A stretch of 64,000 nucleotides of DNA from Acetobacter peroxydans. GTDB lineage: Bacteria > Pseudomonadota > Alphaproteobacteria > Acetobacterales > Acetobacteraceae. Shown in pieces: positions 1 to 8,333 of this stretch (position 1 is its first letter; every line of letters starts with the position of its first letter). Under the pieces are notes generated by a model that saw only the letters and a list, made by a program, of their open reading frames with translations, was not told where the DNA came from and did not search any database. Where the stretch lies: positions 62,001 through 126,000 of the forward strand of contig NZ_BJMV01000003.1 of the NCBI RefSeq assembly GCF_006539345.1, in the 5' to 3' direction. A program made the translations under genes and the position numbers.

Positions 1-2
1 TC

Positions 3-179
3 CAGGGCGAGACAGACCACGAAACCGTCAGTGCCTTTGAGGCCATTCCCGGCGGGGCGCTAGCCCATCTGGCCCACAACAAGCATGAACTGACATTCTT
101 CTGGTCAGACACGGCGGCAAAGGAAAGCGTCAGCCCTCTTCCGGGCTGGAATGGGCGAGATCAGCCCGGATCAGACTGA
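3..179 (+). CDS. C-terminal fragment of an unrecognised protein
   Basis: An open frame runs in from the left edge and stops at TGA 177-179, giving 58 visible residues. The tail contains HLAHNKHELTFFW followed by a polar, Pro/Gly-rich end. The frame is open from base 3 while the other two plus frames stop within the first 63 bases. It ends 26 bases before the convergent secreted-protein gene. I do not recognise the family from this tail. Confidence 0.5.
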   Translation, partial: QGETDHETVSAFEAIPGGALAHLAHNKHELTFFWSDTAAKESVSPLPGWNGRDQPGSD

Positions 180-205
180 CGGATGGCGGGCAGCAAGGCT
201 CCGCA

Positions 206-727
206 TCACTCCTGCAGGGCCAGTGTGTCCACATAGGCATTGTTTTTCCAGACCCAGCGATCCGAGCCATCCACCAGAATATCCTTCATGCCGCCATGGC
301 CAGTGGGCAGAACTTCAACCGGCCCGCTGACGGAATCCAGCACCTTTACCCACTGGCCCTGCCTTTGCAGGTAAATGTCGGTGGAACACCCGGCCGATCC
401 GCACAGGCTTGCGGACTGCACCTGCACAAACAGGGCATCAGCCGCATTACCCTTGAGCGCGAGCGAGGCCTTACCGACCAGCACAAGCGGTACCTCGCCA
501 TGCCGGGCGGCGGCGGCCATGTCCTCGGCCGCCAGCACTCTGGCCTGCGCATCCAGCGGCGTGCCGGGCTGGGCGCTCAGCGTTACCTCCGCGCCGCTCC
601 GCGTGCCGGTGGCCGCTCCGGCGCTCTCATGGAAAAGCCCCATGACAGCCAGCAGAAGCCCGCCTATCCTGCCCACCCCGGCAGCCCGGTTCCTGTCACG
701 CATGAAACCGCCCAGATGCCCCATCAT
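206..727 (-). CDS. Secreted protein of unknown function
   Basis: This 173-residue protein begins with a basic stretch and a hydrophobic segment (about residues 18-38, ending ESAGAA) that looks like a signal peptide, so a periplasmic location is inferred. The mature part has a CGSAGC motif near residue 110 that could form a disulfide, then a short beta-rich tail with a tryptophan pair near the end. The start is GTG-ATG-ATG in tandem; ATG at 727 is chosen because a GA-rich Shine-Dalgarno stretch lies just upstream. It is divergent from the DUF1653 gene with about 62 bases between starts, so the two may share a control region. I do not recognise the family. Confidence 0.6.
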   Translation of the reverse strand: MMGHLGGFMRDRNRAAGVGRIGGLLLAVMGLFHESAGAATGTRSGAEVTLSAQPGTPLDAQARVLAAEDMAAAARHGEVPLVLVGKASLALKGNAADALFVQVQSASLCGSAGCSTDIYLQRQGQWVKVLDSVSGPVEVLPTGHGGMKDILVDGSDRWVWKNNAYVDTLALQE

Positions 728-789
728 CACGCGCGCCCCCTCTCCCTTTCATTCCAGTCATACACATACAGAACACGGAAGAAGCCGCC

Positions 790-1062
790 ATGACCAGCCC
801 CGATCACACCCCGGCCATGCCATCAGCGCCGCCCTCCCCTCCGGTGGACGACACCATGCCCCCACACCCGCAGCCCGGCCTGTACCGGCACTACAAAGGA
901 GGTTTGTACACGGTGCTGTGCACAGGCCGGCACAGCGAGACCGAGGAATGGCTTGTAACGTACAGAAGCGAAGCGCGTGGCGACTACTGGGTACGCCCGC
1001 TGGCCATGTGGATGCAGACCGTCAATGGCCAGCCCCGTTTTGCCTTACTGGAAATAATCTGA
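790..1062 (+). CDS. DUF1653 domain protein
   Basis: The gene encodes 90 residues. The first 27 are Pro-rich and look disordered. From GLYRHYKGGLYTVL onward the protein matches the pattern of DUF1653 domains, including the HSET and WVRPL motifs typical of this small family, whose biochemical role is unknown. GGAAGAAG upstream of the ATG serves as ribosome binding site. It converges on acs, with a GC-rich hairpin in the 49-base gap. The family call rests on motif recognition. Confidence 0.75.
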   Translation: MTSPDHTPAMPSAPPSPPVDDTMPPHPQPGLYRHYKGGLYTVLCTGRHSETEEWLVTYRSEARGDYWVRPLAMWMQTVNGQPRFALLEII

Positions 1063-1072
1063 CAGCATGATA

Positions 1073-1101
1073 CCCCGGCCCGCCTGAACAGGGAGCCGGG
1101 G
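1073..1101. terminator. Hairpin between convergent DUF1653 gene and acs
   Basis: A 7-bp perfect inverted repeat (CCCCGGC 1073-1079, GCCGGGG 1095-1101) sits in the short gap between two convergent genes. The interior CCTG/CAGG can extend the fold. There is no clear T-run, so it is a structural candidate only. Confidence 0.4.
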
Positions 1102-1111
1102 CAGGCAGGGC

Positions 1112-3046
1112 CTAGCCCTGCTGTTCCGCGACCTGGCTGATAAGCGCCTGCACGCACTCAGGGTCGGACAGGGTGGAAAGATCACCCAGATTTTCCAGCT
1201 CACCCGCGGCGATCTTGCGCAGAAGCCGCCGCACGATCTTGCCGGAGCGGGTCTTGGGCAGATCCCGCACGACATAGACCTTCTCAGGAGCTGCATAACG
1301 GCCAACACTATCCGCTACGACCTTGCGGACACGCGCCGTATCCAGCACGCCCTCTTCACGCGGGACGACATAAACCACCAGCCCCTGCCCCTTGAGGTCA
1401 TGCGGGATGCCAACCGCGGCACTTTCCACAACTTCGTGGTCGGTGGCGATGGCATCTTCGATTTCCGCCGTGCCGATCCGGTGGCCCGAAACGTTCACCA
1501 CGTCATCCACCCGGCCGGTAATCCAGATATAGCCATCCGCCTCTCGGCGGGCGCCGTCACCCGAGAAATACCGCCCCGGACAGGTCGTGAAATACGTCTG
1601 ACGAAAGCGCTCGTGATCCTGCCACAGTGTCATGGCCTGACCGGGCCAGGAGGCTGACAGGCACAAAAGCCCTTCGCCCGCGCCTTCCACCACCGGCTGC
1701 TCCTGACCGGCCCCGGCGGGGGTCAGCAGTTCTACCTGCACGCCCGGCAGGGGCAGGCCCGCGGCACCCGGCCTGCCGGGCACCTTGCCCGCACTGGCCG
1801 TGATCATGACGCCGCCGGTTTCGGTCTGCCACCATGTATCGGCAACCGGGCAGCAGTTACGCCCCACCTTGTCGTGGAACCACTGCCACGCCTCGGGGCT
1901 GATGGGCTCGCCCACCGTGCCCAGCACCCGCAGGCTGGCCAGCGAGCGGCTCTCCACCACGCTGTCATCCTCACGCATGGCGGCGCGGATAACGGTGGGA
2001 GACGTATAGAAAACCGTCACGCCGTTACGGTCGATCACATCCCACCAGCGGCCGGGTGCGGGCCATGAGGGCAGGCCCTCGTAAATCATGATGGTGCCGC
2101 CGTTCACCAGCGGGCCGTACACCACGTAGGTGTGGCCGGTGATCCAGCTCGTATCGGCCGTGCACCAGAAAATATCATCAGGCTGGCTGTTAAACACGGT
2201 CTCATGCGTAAAGCTGGCCCAGACCAGATAACCGCCGGTGCTGTGCACCACGCCCTTGGGCCGGCCCGTACTGCCCGAAGTGTAAAGCAGGAACAGGGGG
2301 TCGCACGCCGCCATGACCTCCACCGGGCTGTCCGGCATTTCCAGCGCGACTTCCGCCTCGTAAGACAGGTCACGACCGGCCTGCATGGGCACCGTGGCAC
2401 CAGTTACGGCCACCACCAGTACGTTGCGAACCGCACTTTCCGCTCCGCAGGCGGCCAGTGCCTCATCCATGGTGGTTTTGCTCGGGATCAGTTTCGCACC
2501 CCGGCGCGCAACATCCGCCGTAATTACCACCACGGCCTGACTGTCACGCAGGCGCTCGGCCAGCCCTTCGGCCGAAAAGCCGCCAAACAGCACCACATGG
2601 ATCGCGCCAATCCGCGCGCAGGCCAGCATAGCCACGACCCCTTCCACCACCATGGGCAGATGGATGGCAACGCGGTCTCCCTTGCTCACGCCCAGACGGC
2701 GCAGCGTATTGGCCAGACGACACACCCGGGCGTGCAGTTCGCGATAGGTCAGAACAGTGCGGTGCCCGTCCTCCTGCCCTTCCCAGATAACGGCGGCTTT
2801 GTCGGGCTGGGTCAGCAGATAACGGTCCAGGCAGTTTTCGGCCACGTTCAGGCGGCCATCCTCATACCAGGAGATCCGGACATCGCCCGTAAAGTCGGAC
2901 CGGGAGGCATGGCTGGGCTCGCTATGCCAGACAAGGCGACGCGCCTGCGCCAGCCAGAACGCTTCCGGGTCGCGCTGCGCTTCCAGAACATTCAGCAGAT
3001 ACTGATCGGAAACAGACCCTAAAACCGGATTTGCAGCCTTGTCCAT
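1112..3046 (-). CDS. acs: Acetyl-CoA synthetase (AMP-forming)
   Basis: The 644-residue enzyme activates acetate to acetyl-CoA through an acetyl-AMP intermediate in the cytoplasm. The length suits the ANL superfamily acetyl-CoA synthetases. Visible motifs are the phosphate loop YTSGSTGRPKG near residue 260, the DTWWQTETGG acetyl/adenylate-binding stretch, GRVDDVVNVSGHR near the domain hinge, and a C-terminal TRSGKIVRRLLRK carrying the lysine that is acetylated to control activity in this family. The frame is open to 3112, but ATG 3046 is preferred because AAGGA lies 9 bases upstream. In acetic acid bacteria this enzyme is expected to support acetate re-use and tolerance; that role is inferred. 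Confidence 0.95.
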   Translation of the reverse strand: MDKAANPVLGSVSDQYLLNVLEAQRDPEAFWLAQARRLVWHSEPSHASRSDFTGDVRISWYEDGRLNVAENCLDRYLLTQPDKAAVIWEGQEDGHRTVLTYRELHARVCRLANTLRRLGVSKGDRVAIHLPMVVEGVVAMLACARIGAIHVVLFGGFSAEGLAERLRDSQAVVVITADVARRGAKLIPSKTTMDEALAACGAESAVRNVLVVAVTGATVPMQAGRDLSYEAEVALEMPDSPVEVMAACDPLFLLYTSGSTGRPKGVVHSTGGYLVWASFTHETVFNSQPDDIFWCTADTSWITGHTYVVYGPLVNGGTIMIYEGLPSWPAPGRWWDVIDRNGVTVFYTSPTVIRAAMREDDSVVESRSLASLRVLGTVGEPISPEAWQWFHDKVGRNCCPVADTWWQTETGGVMITASAGKVPGRPGAAGLPLPGVQVELLTPAGAGQEQPVVEGAGEGLLCLSASWPGQAMTLWQDHERFRQTYFTTCPGRYFSGDGARREADGYIWITGRVDDVVNVSGHRIGTAEIEDAIATDHEVVESAAVGIPHDLKGQGLVVYVVPREEGVLDTARVRKVVADSVGRYAAPEKVYVVRDLPKTRSGKIVRRLLRKIAAGELENLGDLSTLSDPECVQALISQVAEQQG

Positions 3047-3122
3047 CGCGCCTAGTCCTTCTTGTTTTTGTTTCACACGTTCAGGTATGGCGTTTTGATC
3101 ACATTGGGGCACGGCTGGTAAA

Positions 3123-3147
3123 GGTACCTCCCCGCATAACGGTACCT
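3123..3147. promoter_or_regulatory. Tandem GGTACCT repeat upstream of acs
   Basis: GGTACCT occurs at 3123-3129 and again at 3141-3147, 18 bases apart and about 80-100 bases upstream of the acs start. Each copy contains a 6-bp palindrome. It could be a paired operator, but this is position and symmetry only. Confidence 0.25.
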
Positions 3148-3165
3148 AAAACTTCGGTAATGCAA

Positions 3166-3198
3166 CAAAGGCCAGCCGCGCTATGCGGCTGGCCTTTG
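3166..3198 (-). terminator. Intrinsic terminator downstream of the DUF2501-like gene
   Basis: A 14-bp perfect inverted repeat (3166-3179 with 3185-3198, 5-base loop) lies about 90 bases downstream of the stop codon of the minus-strand secreted-protein gene. On the minus strand the stem ends in TTTGTTG. It would separate that gene from acs. Confidence 0.7.
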
Positions 3199-3291
3199 CA
3201 GATTCTACCCGATATTCCGGCGCTACATCCGGTTTTGTAATCCCGACAGGGACCCTGAATACCGGAGTGTAGCTGACCGAAAAAAATACCG

Positions 3292-3723
3292 TTACAGGGA
3301 CGCCTTGGCCCGCTCGAGAACAACTTTGCAGGTTGACTTGCGGATAGGCAGCGTTGCCGTAGCGATGGAATAGGTCTTGTTGTTCACGCGCAGCTGGCCC
3401 GCAGTGCCAATGGCGTAGAACATGTTGCCATCAGCCCCTTCAGGCACGGCATTGGTCTTCTTGACGTATTCCTGCAGGACGCGGAAACCGTCGTCGTAAT
3501 CAACGTATTCGTTCTGCACGCAGTAGTTCAGCAGCCCGGCGTTTTCAGCAGGGTTGATGGCCGCAACCTGATCGGATGGATCAACAGTGGTCAGAGAAGA
3601 GGTATCTCCCCCACGCACGACCGGAATGTTCAACTCCTGCGCATGAGCCAGCACCGGAGCGCCAGCCAGGAGAGAGGTGGTAAAGGCAAGCGCCGACAGG
3701 GCACGTACGGCTGTCAGTTTCAT
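3292..3723 (-). CDS. Secreted protein, DUF2501-like
   Basis: The 143-residue product opens with MKLTAVRALSALAF and a hydrophobic stretch ending AHAQE, a convincing Sec signal peptide. The mature protein carries NAGLLNYCVQNEYV and a second cysteine near the C-terminus (STCKVVLERA). The Asn-Ala-(x)-Leu-x-Tyr-Cys-Val block resembles DUF2501 (YjjA-like) proteins, whose function is unknown; the two cysteines could pair. The frame extends to 3774, but the ATG at 3723 puts the signal peptide at the N-terminus and has AGGGAG upstream. The family call is moderate. Confidence 0.65.
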   Translation of the reverse strand: MKLTAVRALSALAFTTSLLAGAPVLAHAQELNIPVVRGGDTSSLTTVDPSDQVAAINPAENAGLLNYCVQNEYVDYDDGFRVLQEYVKKTNAVPEGADGNMFYAIGTAGQLRVNNKTYSIATATLPIRKSTCKVVLERAKASL

Positions 3724-4201
3724 AAAGAATCTCCCTAGCGGAATATGCGCCAAACTGCCCCGTAATCCGCCCAAAGATCAAGCAGCCGCCGGGCGCACAA
3801 AAAACATGGCAGCCCACACGCGCCTTTCACCGCCACCCGGCGCGACCGCGCGCAAAAACGTACAGGCTGTGTGCCGCTGGCACGCCTGCGCGCAGGCGCC
3901 ATGCAGACGCCCGAACGAAAAAACGCAAAAGCTCGTTAATCTGTCTGTTTTTTCTGAATTCCGGGATAACAGGCCCATGCGGGCAAAATGCTCTATCCAC
4001 CTGATAAAACAGCATGTCCGCCCCCGTCCGCATCGCTTTGTCCACGGGGCAAAACCCCTTCTCGGGCATCATTCCACAGAGCCTTCAGACCGTATCACGA
4101 TCTGGTGATTGATGGCCGATACGCCTCCTTTCCCCTCTCTTTTCAGACCCGAAGATCATGGCAGGCCCAACCGGAAGGCATATTCAGCGTTATAACAATT
4201 G
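3724..4201. other. Non-coding stretch between divergent genes
   Basis: This 478-base interval separates the divergent DUF2501-like and DUF1275 genes. I see no convincing gene or tRNA. It holds two adjacent GC-rich hairpins at 3871-3898 (GTGCC/GGCAC, then a 16-base perfect palindrome at 3883-3898) and a more AT-rich part from about 3918 to 3960. Promoters for both flanking genes should lie here. Confidence 0.5.
3871..3898. repeat. Two overlapping GC-rich palindromes
   Basis: GTGCC-GCT-GGCAC at 3871-3883 runs directly into CGCCTGCG-CGCAGGCG at 3883-3898. They could be the terminator of an unrecognised small transcript or protein-binding sites. No T-run follows on either strand. Confidence 0.35.
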
Positions 4202-4945
4202 ATGCTACCTTTTCCATTCACTCATCCCAGTCACCCTATTTCTGTATCAATGGAACATACTCCCCCCATCCCCCAAGGGCATGATGCCCGTCTGGTTGTC
4301 GCCATCATCCTTGTCACAATGGCAATGGGTATGCTGGACGCTATCTCTCTGCTGCACCTGCAAATGTTCGCGGGGTACATGACGGCCAGTGTCATTCTGA
4401 TCGCCGTCAACATCGCCACCTCACAGGCTATTGTCCTGTCCGGGCTGGAGGCCATCGGCTGCTTCTATATTGGCGCCGTACTGGGGGGACGCCTTGTCCG
4501 GCGCAGGCGGCACAAGCGCCTGATTATCGGCGACATGCTGCTGGGCGTGGCCTCCCTGATTGCACTGGCGGCCTGGATATGGTCCGCATCGCCGCCAGGC
4601 GCATCCTATATAACGCTGGGGTTGCTGGCCTTCGCCATGGGTGTGCAGACCTCGGCCACGCGCCATGCCAGCCTGCCTGACATGACCCTGCCGGCCGCCA
4701 CCATTGTCCTGCATGGCATTGCCCATAACAGCAGTGTGGCAGGTGGAGACAACAGGGGGAGCTGGCGCAGGGCTGCGGCCATTGGCGCGCTTTTTTCCGG
4801 CGCCGTCATGGGCACGCTGATTTCAGCCCACAGTGTCGCGCAGGGCATTGCCCTGACAGCTTTCATTATCATGATGGCAGGCGCGGTGCTGCTGGTGGGG
4901 CGGTTACCCCTTGTTGTGCGGCTGGACCGGATCAGCATTCCCTGA
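4202..4945 (+). CDS. DUF1275 (YoaK-like) membrane protein
   Basis: The 247-residue hydrophobic protein has about six predicted membrane spans. The pattern AMGMLDAISLLHLQMFAGYMTASV near the first span and LAFAMGVQTSATRHASLPDM mid-protein matches DUF1275 family inner-membrane proteins, which have no established function. The start is uncertain: ATG 4202 (preceded by an in-frame TTG) and ATG 4250 are both possible, and neither has a strong Shine-Dalgarno sequence; the later one would remove a Pro/Ser-rich N-terminus. It converges on the amino-acid permease. Confidence 0.75.
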   Translation: MLPFPFTHPSHPISVSMEHTPPIPQGHDARLVVAIILVTMAMGMLDAISLLHLQMFAGYMTASVILIAVNIATSQAIVLSGLEAIGCFYIGAVLGGRLVRRRRHKRLIIGDMLLGVASLIALAAWIWSASPPGASYITLGLLAFAMGVQTSATRHASLPDMTLPAATIVLHGIAHNSSVAGGDNRGSWRRAAAIGALFSGAVMGTLISAHSVAQGIALTAFIIMMAGAVLLVGRLPLVVRLDRISIP

Positions 4946-4981
4946 TCCGGTTTTTGGAACGGGCCTGTCCATGCTGCCCCG

Positions 4982-5019
4982 GTTAGGTAGGCGTGCGCTT
5001 GAAAGCAGGCCTACCTAAC
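4982..5019. terminator. Inverted repeat between convergent genes
   Basis: GTTAGGTAGGC at 4982-4992 is exactly complementary to GCCTACCTAAC at 5009-5019, with a 16-base loop. It lies midway between the DUF1275 stop and the permease stop and could end transcripts from both sides. No long T-run is present, so a protein-binding dyad is an alternative. Confidence 0.5.
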
Positions 5020-5027
5020 GGCACGGT

Positions 5028-6386
5028 TCAGGCCGCGCGGCGGATCATGAAAAACGACGCCAACCCGAAGCAGACAACAGATGTACCCAGCGAGGCCACT
5101 GCCGTCATACGCTCGGCCGGGTTGCACAGCATGGCTCCGAACACGACCGCCACCCCGGCAACAGTGGCATAATTGGTCAGCGGAAAAAGCGGCAGCACGA
5201 ACCGCCCTCGCCCCGCGCGTTCGGCGGCTTTGCGGGTCACGATATGTGCCGTTACAATCAGGCTGTAGATCAGCAGGATCACGCCGCCACTACAGCTCAA
5301 CAGAAAGGCAAAGATCGTATCCGGCGCAAGAATAGAGGAAAACGCCACCAACGCGCCGGCCAGGCCACTGACCGTAATAGCCAGACGCGGCGCACCAGAC
5401 CCTGCGCACCGGCCCAACGCCACGGGCGCATCGCCCTGTTCGGCCAGTTCACGCAGCACGCGGGACGTAATGTACAGGCTCGAATTGAGGCAGGACAGAA
5501 TGGCGCTCAACACCACAATGCGCATCATCAGCCCAGCGCCGGGCACGCCCATACGATCCATCGCCGCGACAAAGGGAGAACGGCCCGAAATAATCGTGTC
5601 CCACGGCACCACAAGCAGGATCATACCCACGGCCAGAACATAAAACAGCGTGACACGCAGCCCCAGGCTACGCGTAACCCGGTCTATGCTCTTTTCCGAT
5701 TCGCTGGATTCGCCCGCGGCGACAGTGGCGATTTCCGCCCCCATCATGCTGAACAGAATGGTCGGCACGATAGACAGCACCGCCAGAAAGCCATGCGGAA
5801 CCAGACCGCCATGCCCAACGAGATTCTCGCGCACAGGCACGCCCGGCCCGAAAACATGCAGCACGTAGAGCAGACTGAGGCCCACGAAAGCCAGAATGCT
5901 GAAAACCTTGACGCCGGAAAGCCAGAACTCGCATTCGCCAAAAACGCGCGGCGCTGCGAAATTGACCGCCTTGAGCACGGCCAGAAGCATGAGGGCCAGA
6001 AACCAGACCGGCAGATTTATCCAGTCCTGAAGCAGGATGGCCCCGGCTATGGCCTCGCTCCCCAGCACCACCACCCAGAAAAACCAGTAGAGCCAGCCTG
6101 CGGTAAAGCCGACCCTGTCTCCATGGGCAATACGGATATACGCGACGAACGACCCCTGATGCGGGTTGTTCACCACCATTTCACCCAGCATCCGCATGAC
6201 CAGCATAACCAGCGCGCCAACACCCAGGTAAGCCAGCAAAACCGCAGGCCCCGTGGCCACAATGGCTGCACTGCTGCCAACAAACAGGCCCGCCCCGATC
6301 GTGCCGCCAAGGGCAATCATGGCGATATGCCGATTCCGAAGACCCGCGCCCGATTGTACGGACCGTGTGGTCTTTGCCTGTGCCAT
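5028..6386 (-). CDS. Amino-acid permease, APC superfamily (AAT family)
   Basis: The 452-residue protein has the length and hydrophobic pattern of 12-span amino-acid/proton symporters of the APC superfamily. The first span carries GGTIGAGLFVGSS, the substrate-binding loop signature of the GABA/aromatic/basic amino-acid permeases. FSMMGAEIATVAAGES mid-protein matches the family's conserved FxGxE block. AGGA lies about 10 bases upstream of the ATG. The substrate cannot be told from sequence; GabP-, AnsP- and CycA-like transporters share these features. It appears to be a single-gene unit. Confidence 0.85.
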   Translation of the reverse strand: MAQAKTTRSVQSGAGLRNRHIAMIALGGTIGAGLFVGSSAAIVATGPAVLLAYLGVGALVMLVMRMLGEMVVNNPHQGSFVAYIRIAHGDRVGFTAGWLYWFFWVVVLGSEAIAGAILLQDWINLPVWFLALMLLAVLKAVNFAAPRVFGECEFWLSGVKVFSILAFVGLSLLYVLHVFGPGVPVRENLVGHGGLVPHGFLAVLSIVPTILFSMMGAEIATVAAGESSESEKSIDRVTRSLGLRVTLFYVLAVGMILLVVPWDTIISGRSPFVAAMDRMGVPGAGLMMRIVVLSAILSCLNSSLYITSRVLRELAEQGDAPVALGRCAGSGAPRLAITVSGLAGALVAFSSILAPDTIFAFLLSCSGGVILLIYSLIVTAHIVTRKAAERAGRGRFVLPLFPLTNYATVAGVAVVFGAMLCNPAERMTAVASLGTSVVCFGLASFFMIRRAA

Positions 6387-6579
6387 GCAGAAAATCCTTT
6401 GCTGTAGCCAGATCTCTAGACTGCCCCTGCGTGATCAAAAAAATCGATCATACTTGCTACGGAACACCGCCCAAAGCACGCCGACCCCGCCGCTGCAAAG
6501 CGGACAGACAGAGCCAGGGAAGCAGAGCCATGCCCACTGCATGACCTTGTCCGGCACGTCATCAGAATCGTGGGGAAAC

Positions 6580-6653
6580 TGGAGCGGATGAGGGGAATCG
6601 AACCCCCGTATGCAGCTTGGGAAGCTGCCGTTCTACCATTGAACTACATCCGC
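6580..6653 (-). tRNA. tRNA-Gly (anticodon CCC)
   Basis: Read on the minus strand, the sequence folds as a complete cloverleaf. The acceptor stem is GCGGATG/CATCCGC, the D arm GTTC/GAAC, the anticodon stem GCAGC/GCTGC with loop TTCCCAA (anticodon CCC), and the T arm has TTCGATT in its loop. The 3' CCA is encoded at 6580-6582. CCC reads GGG glycine codons. An A/T-rich dyad (TGATC...GATCA, about 6432-6450) about 130 bases downstream could take part in termination. Confidence 0.95.
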
Positions 6654-6721
6654 GTGGCTAACCAGTGGCCGCCTTATAACCGCAGATCGGCTGGCTGGCA
6701 ATCCGAAGGGGGTATTTTAGC

Positions 6722-8110
6722 TCATTCGCCCGCCGCATCCGGGCTCACCAGGTCGGAAACATGCCCGCTTTCACGCAGGCTCAGCCCTTCCGGCGGCCGG
6801 GTGGGCGCGCTGCCGCGCGCTACCCGGCGCGGCAGAACAGCCTGCGTAAAGCCCAGCTTGGCAGCTTCCTTGAGGCGGGAATCCGCCTGCGCGACCTGAC
6901 GAATCTCGCCTGATAGTCCGACTTCGCCAAAATAGACCGCGCCAGGGCTGGTCGGCACACCGGTCGCGGCGGAAACCAATGCGGCGGCTACCGCCAGATC
7001 AGCCGCCGGCTCCGCCACTTTCAGCCCCCCGGCCACATTCAGATACACATCCATGCCCGAAAGCTTCAGCCCGCAGCGGGTTTCCAGAACGGCCAGCAAC
7101 ATGGCGAGCCGCCCGCTATCCCATCCCACCACGGCCCGACGGGGCGCACCGTCCCCGCCCTTGGGAGACAGCAGGGCCTGCACCTCCAGCAGGACAGGGC
7201 GGGAGCCTTCAAGCCCGGCAAAGACAGCGGAGCCGGCAATATTGCCGCGCCGCTCCGCCAGAAACAGCGCCGAAGGGTTGCTGACTTCCTCCAGCCCGCG
7301 ATCGGTCATGGCAAACACGCCGATTTCGTCTGTCGCGCCGTATCGGTTCTTAGCCGCGCGCAGGATACGGAACTGGTGGCCGCGATCTCCTTCAAAATAC
7401 ATGACGGCGTCCACCATGTGCTCCAGCACGCGCGGACCAGCCAGCGCCCCTTCCTTGGTGACATGCCCGACCAGAATAAGGCAGAATCCCCGGCGCTTGG
7501 CCGCGCGGATCAGCTCAAACGCGCAGGCCCGCACCTGCGAAACCGTTCCCGGCGCGCTTTCCACGGTTTCAAGCCACATGGTCTGGATGGAATCGATCAC
7601 CACCACCCGCACGTCGGCCTCTGCCTCGGCGGTGGCGATGATATCGGCCACGTTGATGGAGGCGGCCAGTTCCAGCTTTGCGCCCTCTACCCCCAGCCGC
7701 CGGGCACGCAGGCGGATCTGATCCACCGCTTCTTCGCCCGAAATATACAGCACCCGCTCGCCCTGTTCCGCCAGCCTGCTGGCCGCCTGCAACAGTAGTG
7801 TGGACTTGCCGATACCGGGGTCTCCCCCCACCAGCACAACGGAGGCCGGCACAAGCCCGCCCCCCAGTGCGCGGTCAAGCTCGGCAATACCCGACCGCAC
7901 GCGCGGCGGCGGCTGCACAACGCCCTGCAATGCCTCAAGCCGGACACGCCGCCCCGGCACGGCCCGCGCGGCGGAAGACGCCGCCAGCGGTTCTACCGCC
8001 AGTTCCTCCAGCGTGTTCCATTCCTGACAGGCATCGCACTGCCCGGCCCACTTGACGTGGACGGCCCCGCAAGCCGTGCATCCGTACTGACGGGCTGGTT
8101 TTCTCGCCAC
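6722..8110 (-). CDS. radA: DNA repair protein RadA (Sms)
   Basis: The 462-residue protein is a RecA-like branch-migration ATPase used in recombinational repair. It starts with a four-cysteine zinc finger (CTACG...CDAC, residues about 12-28). Then come Walker A GGDPGIGKST near residue 96, the RadA-specific KNRYG motif near 255, and a C-terminal Lon-protease-like domain. The length matches the family. The frame is open to 8164, but GTG 8110 is preferred because a full AAGGAG sits 5 bases upstream and the zinc finger then lies at the expected distance from the N-terminus. Confidence 0.95.
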   Translation of the reverse strand: MARKPARQYGCTACGAVHVKWAGQCDACQEWNTLEELAVEPLAASSAARAVPGRRVRLEALQGVVQPPPRVRSGIAELDRALGGGLVPASVVLVGGDPGIGKSTLLLQAASRLAEQGERVLYISGEEAVDQIRLRARRLGVEGAKLELAASINVADIIATAEAEADVRVVVIDSIQTMWLETVESAPGTVSQVRACAFELIRAAKRRGFCLILVGHVTKEGALAGPRVLEHMVDAVMYFEGDRGHQFRILRAAKNRYGATDEIGVFAMTDRGLEEVSNPSALFLAERRGNIAGSAVFAGLEGSRPVLLEVQALLSPKGGDGAPRRAVVGWDSGRLAMLLAVLETRCGLKLSGMDVYLNVAGGLKVAEPAADLAVAAALVSAATGVPTSPGAVYFGEVGLSGEIRQVAQADSRLKEAAKLGFTQAVLPRRVARGSAPTRPPEGLSLRESGHVSDLVSPDAAGE

Positions 8111-8186
8111 GACCGCTCCTTGAAATTTCGCGCGGGACAGCCCGGCACGACACGTGCCGAGCATCTACCAGCCTACGTACAAAATG

Positions 8187-8201
8187 GAATAAAACAAGAA
8201 C
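8187..8201 (-). promoter_or_regulatory. Possible LexA (SOS) box upstream of radA
   Basis: On the minus strand this reads GTTC-N7-ATTC, one mismatch from the alphaproteobacterial LexA site GTTC-N7-GTTC. It lies about 80-90 bases upstream of the radA GTG. With one mismatch in such a short site, chance occurrence is quite possible. Confidence 0.25.
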
Positions 8202-8333
8202 AAACTCAAGCCCGGTGCACGCCAGTCCGACCGTATGGCCCGCATGGGCGCTTTGACGAACCCCCTCCTTCCACGCTAGGCCAGCAGAGCGATACAGCAC
8301 CCACCCCCACGCAGGAGCGGACAGCCCCGATCC

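Noticed and set aside
6570..6899. Plus-strand open frame beginning MGKLERMRGIEPPYAAWEAAV
   Set aside because: The start of this frame is the reverse complement of the tRNA-Gly gene, a well-known source of spurious protein calls; the rest is antisense to radA.
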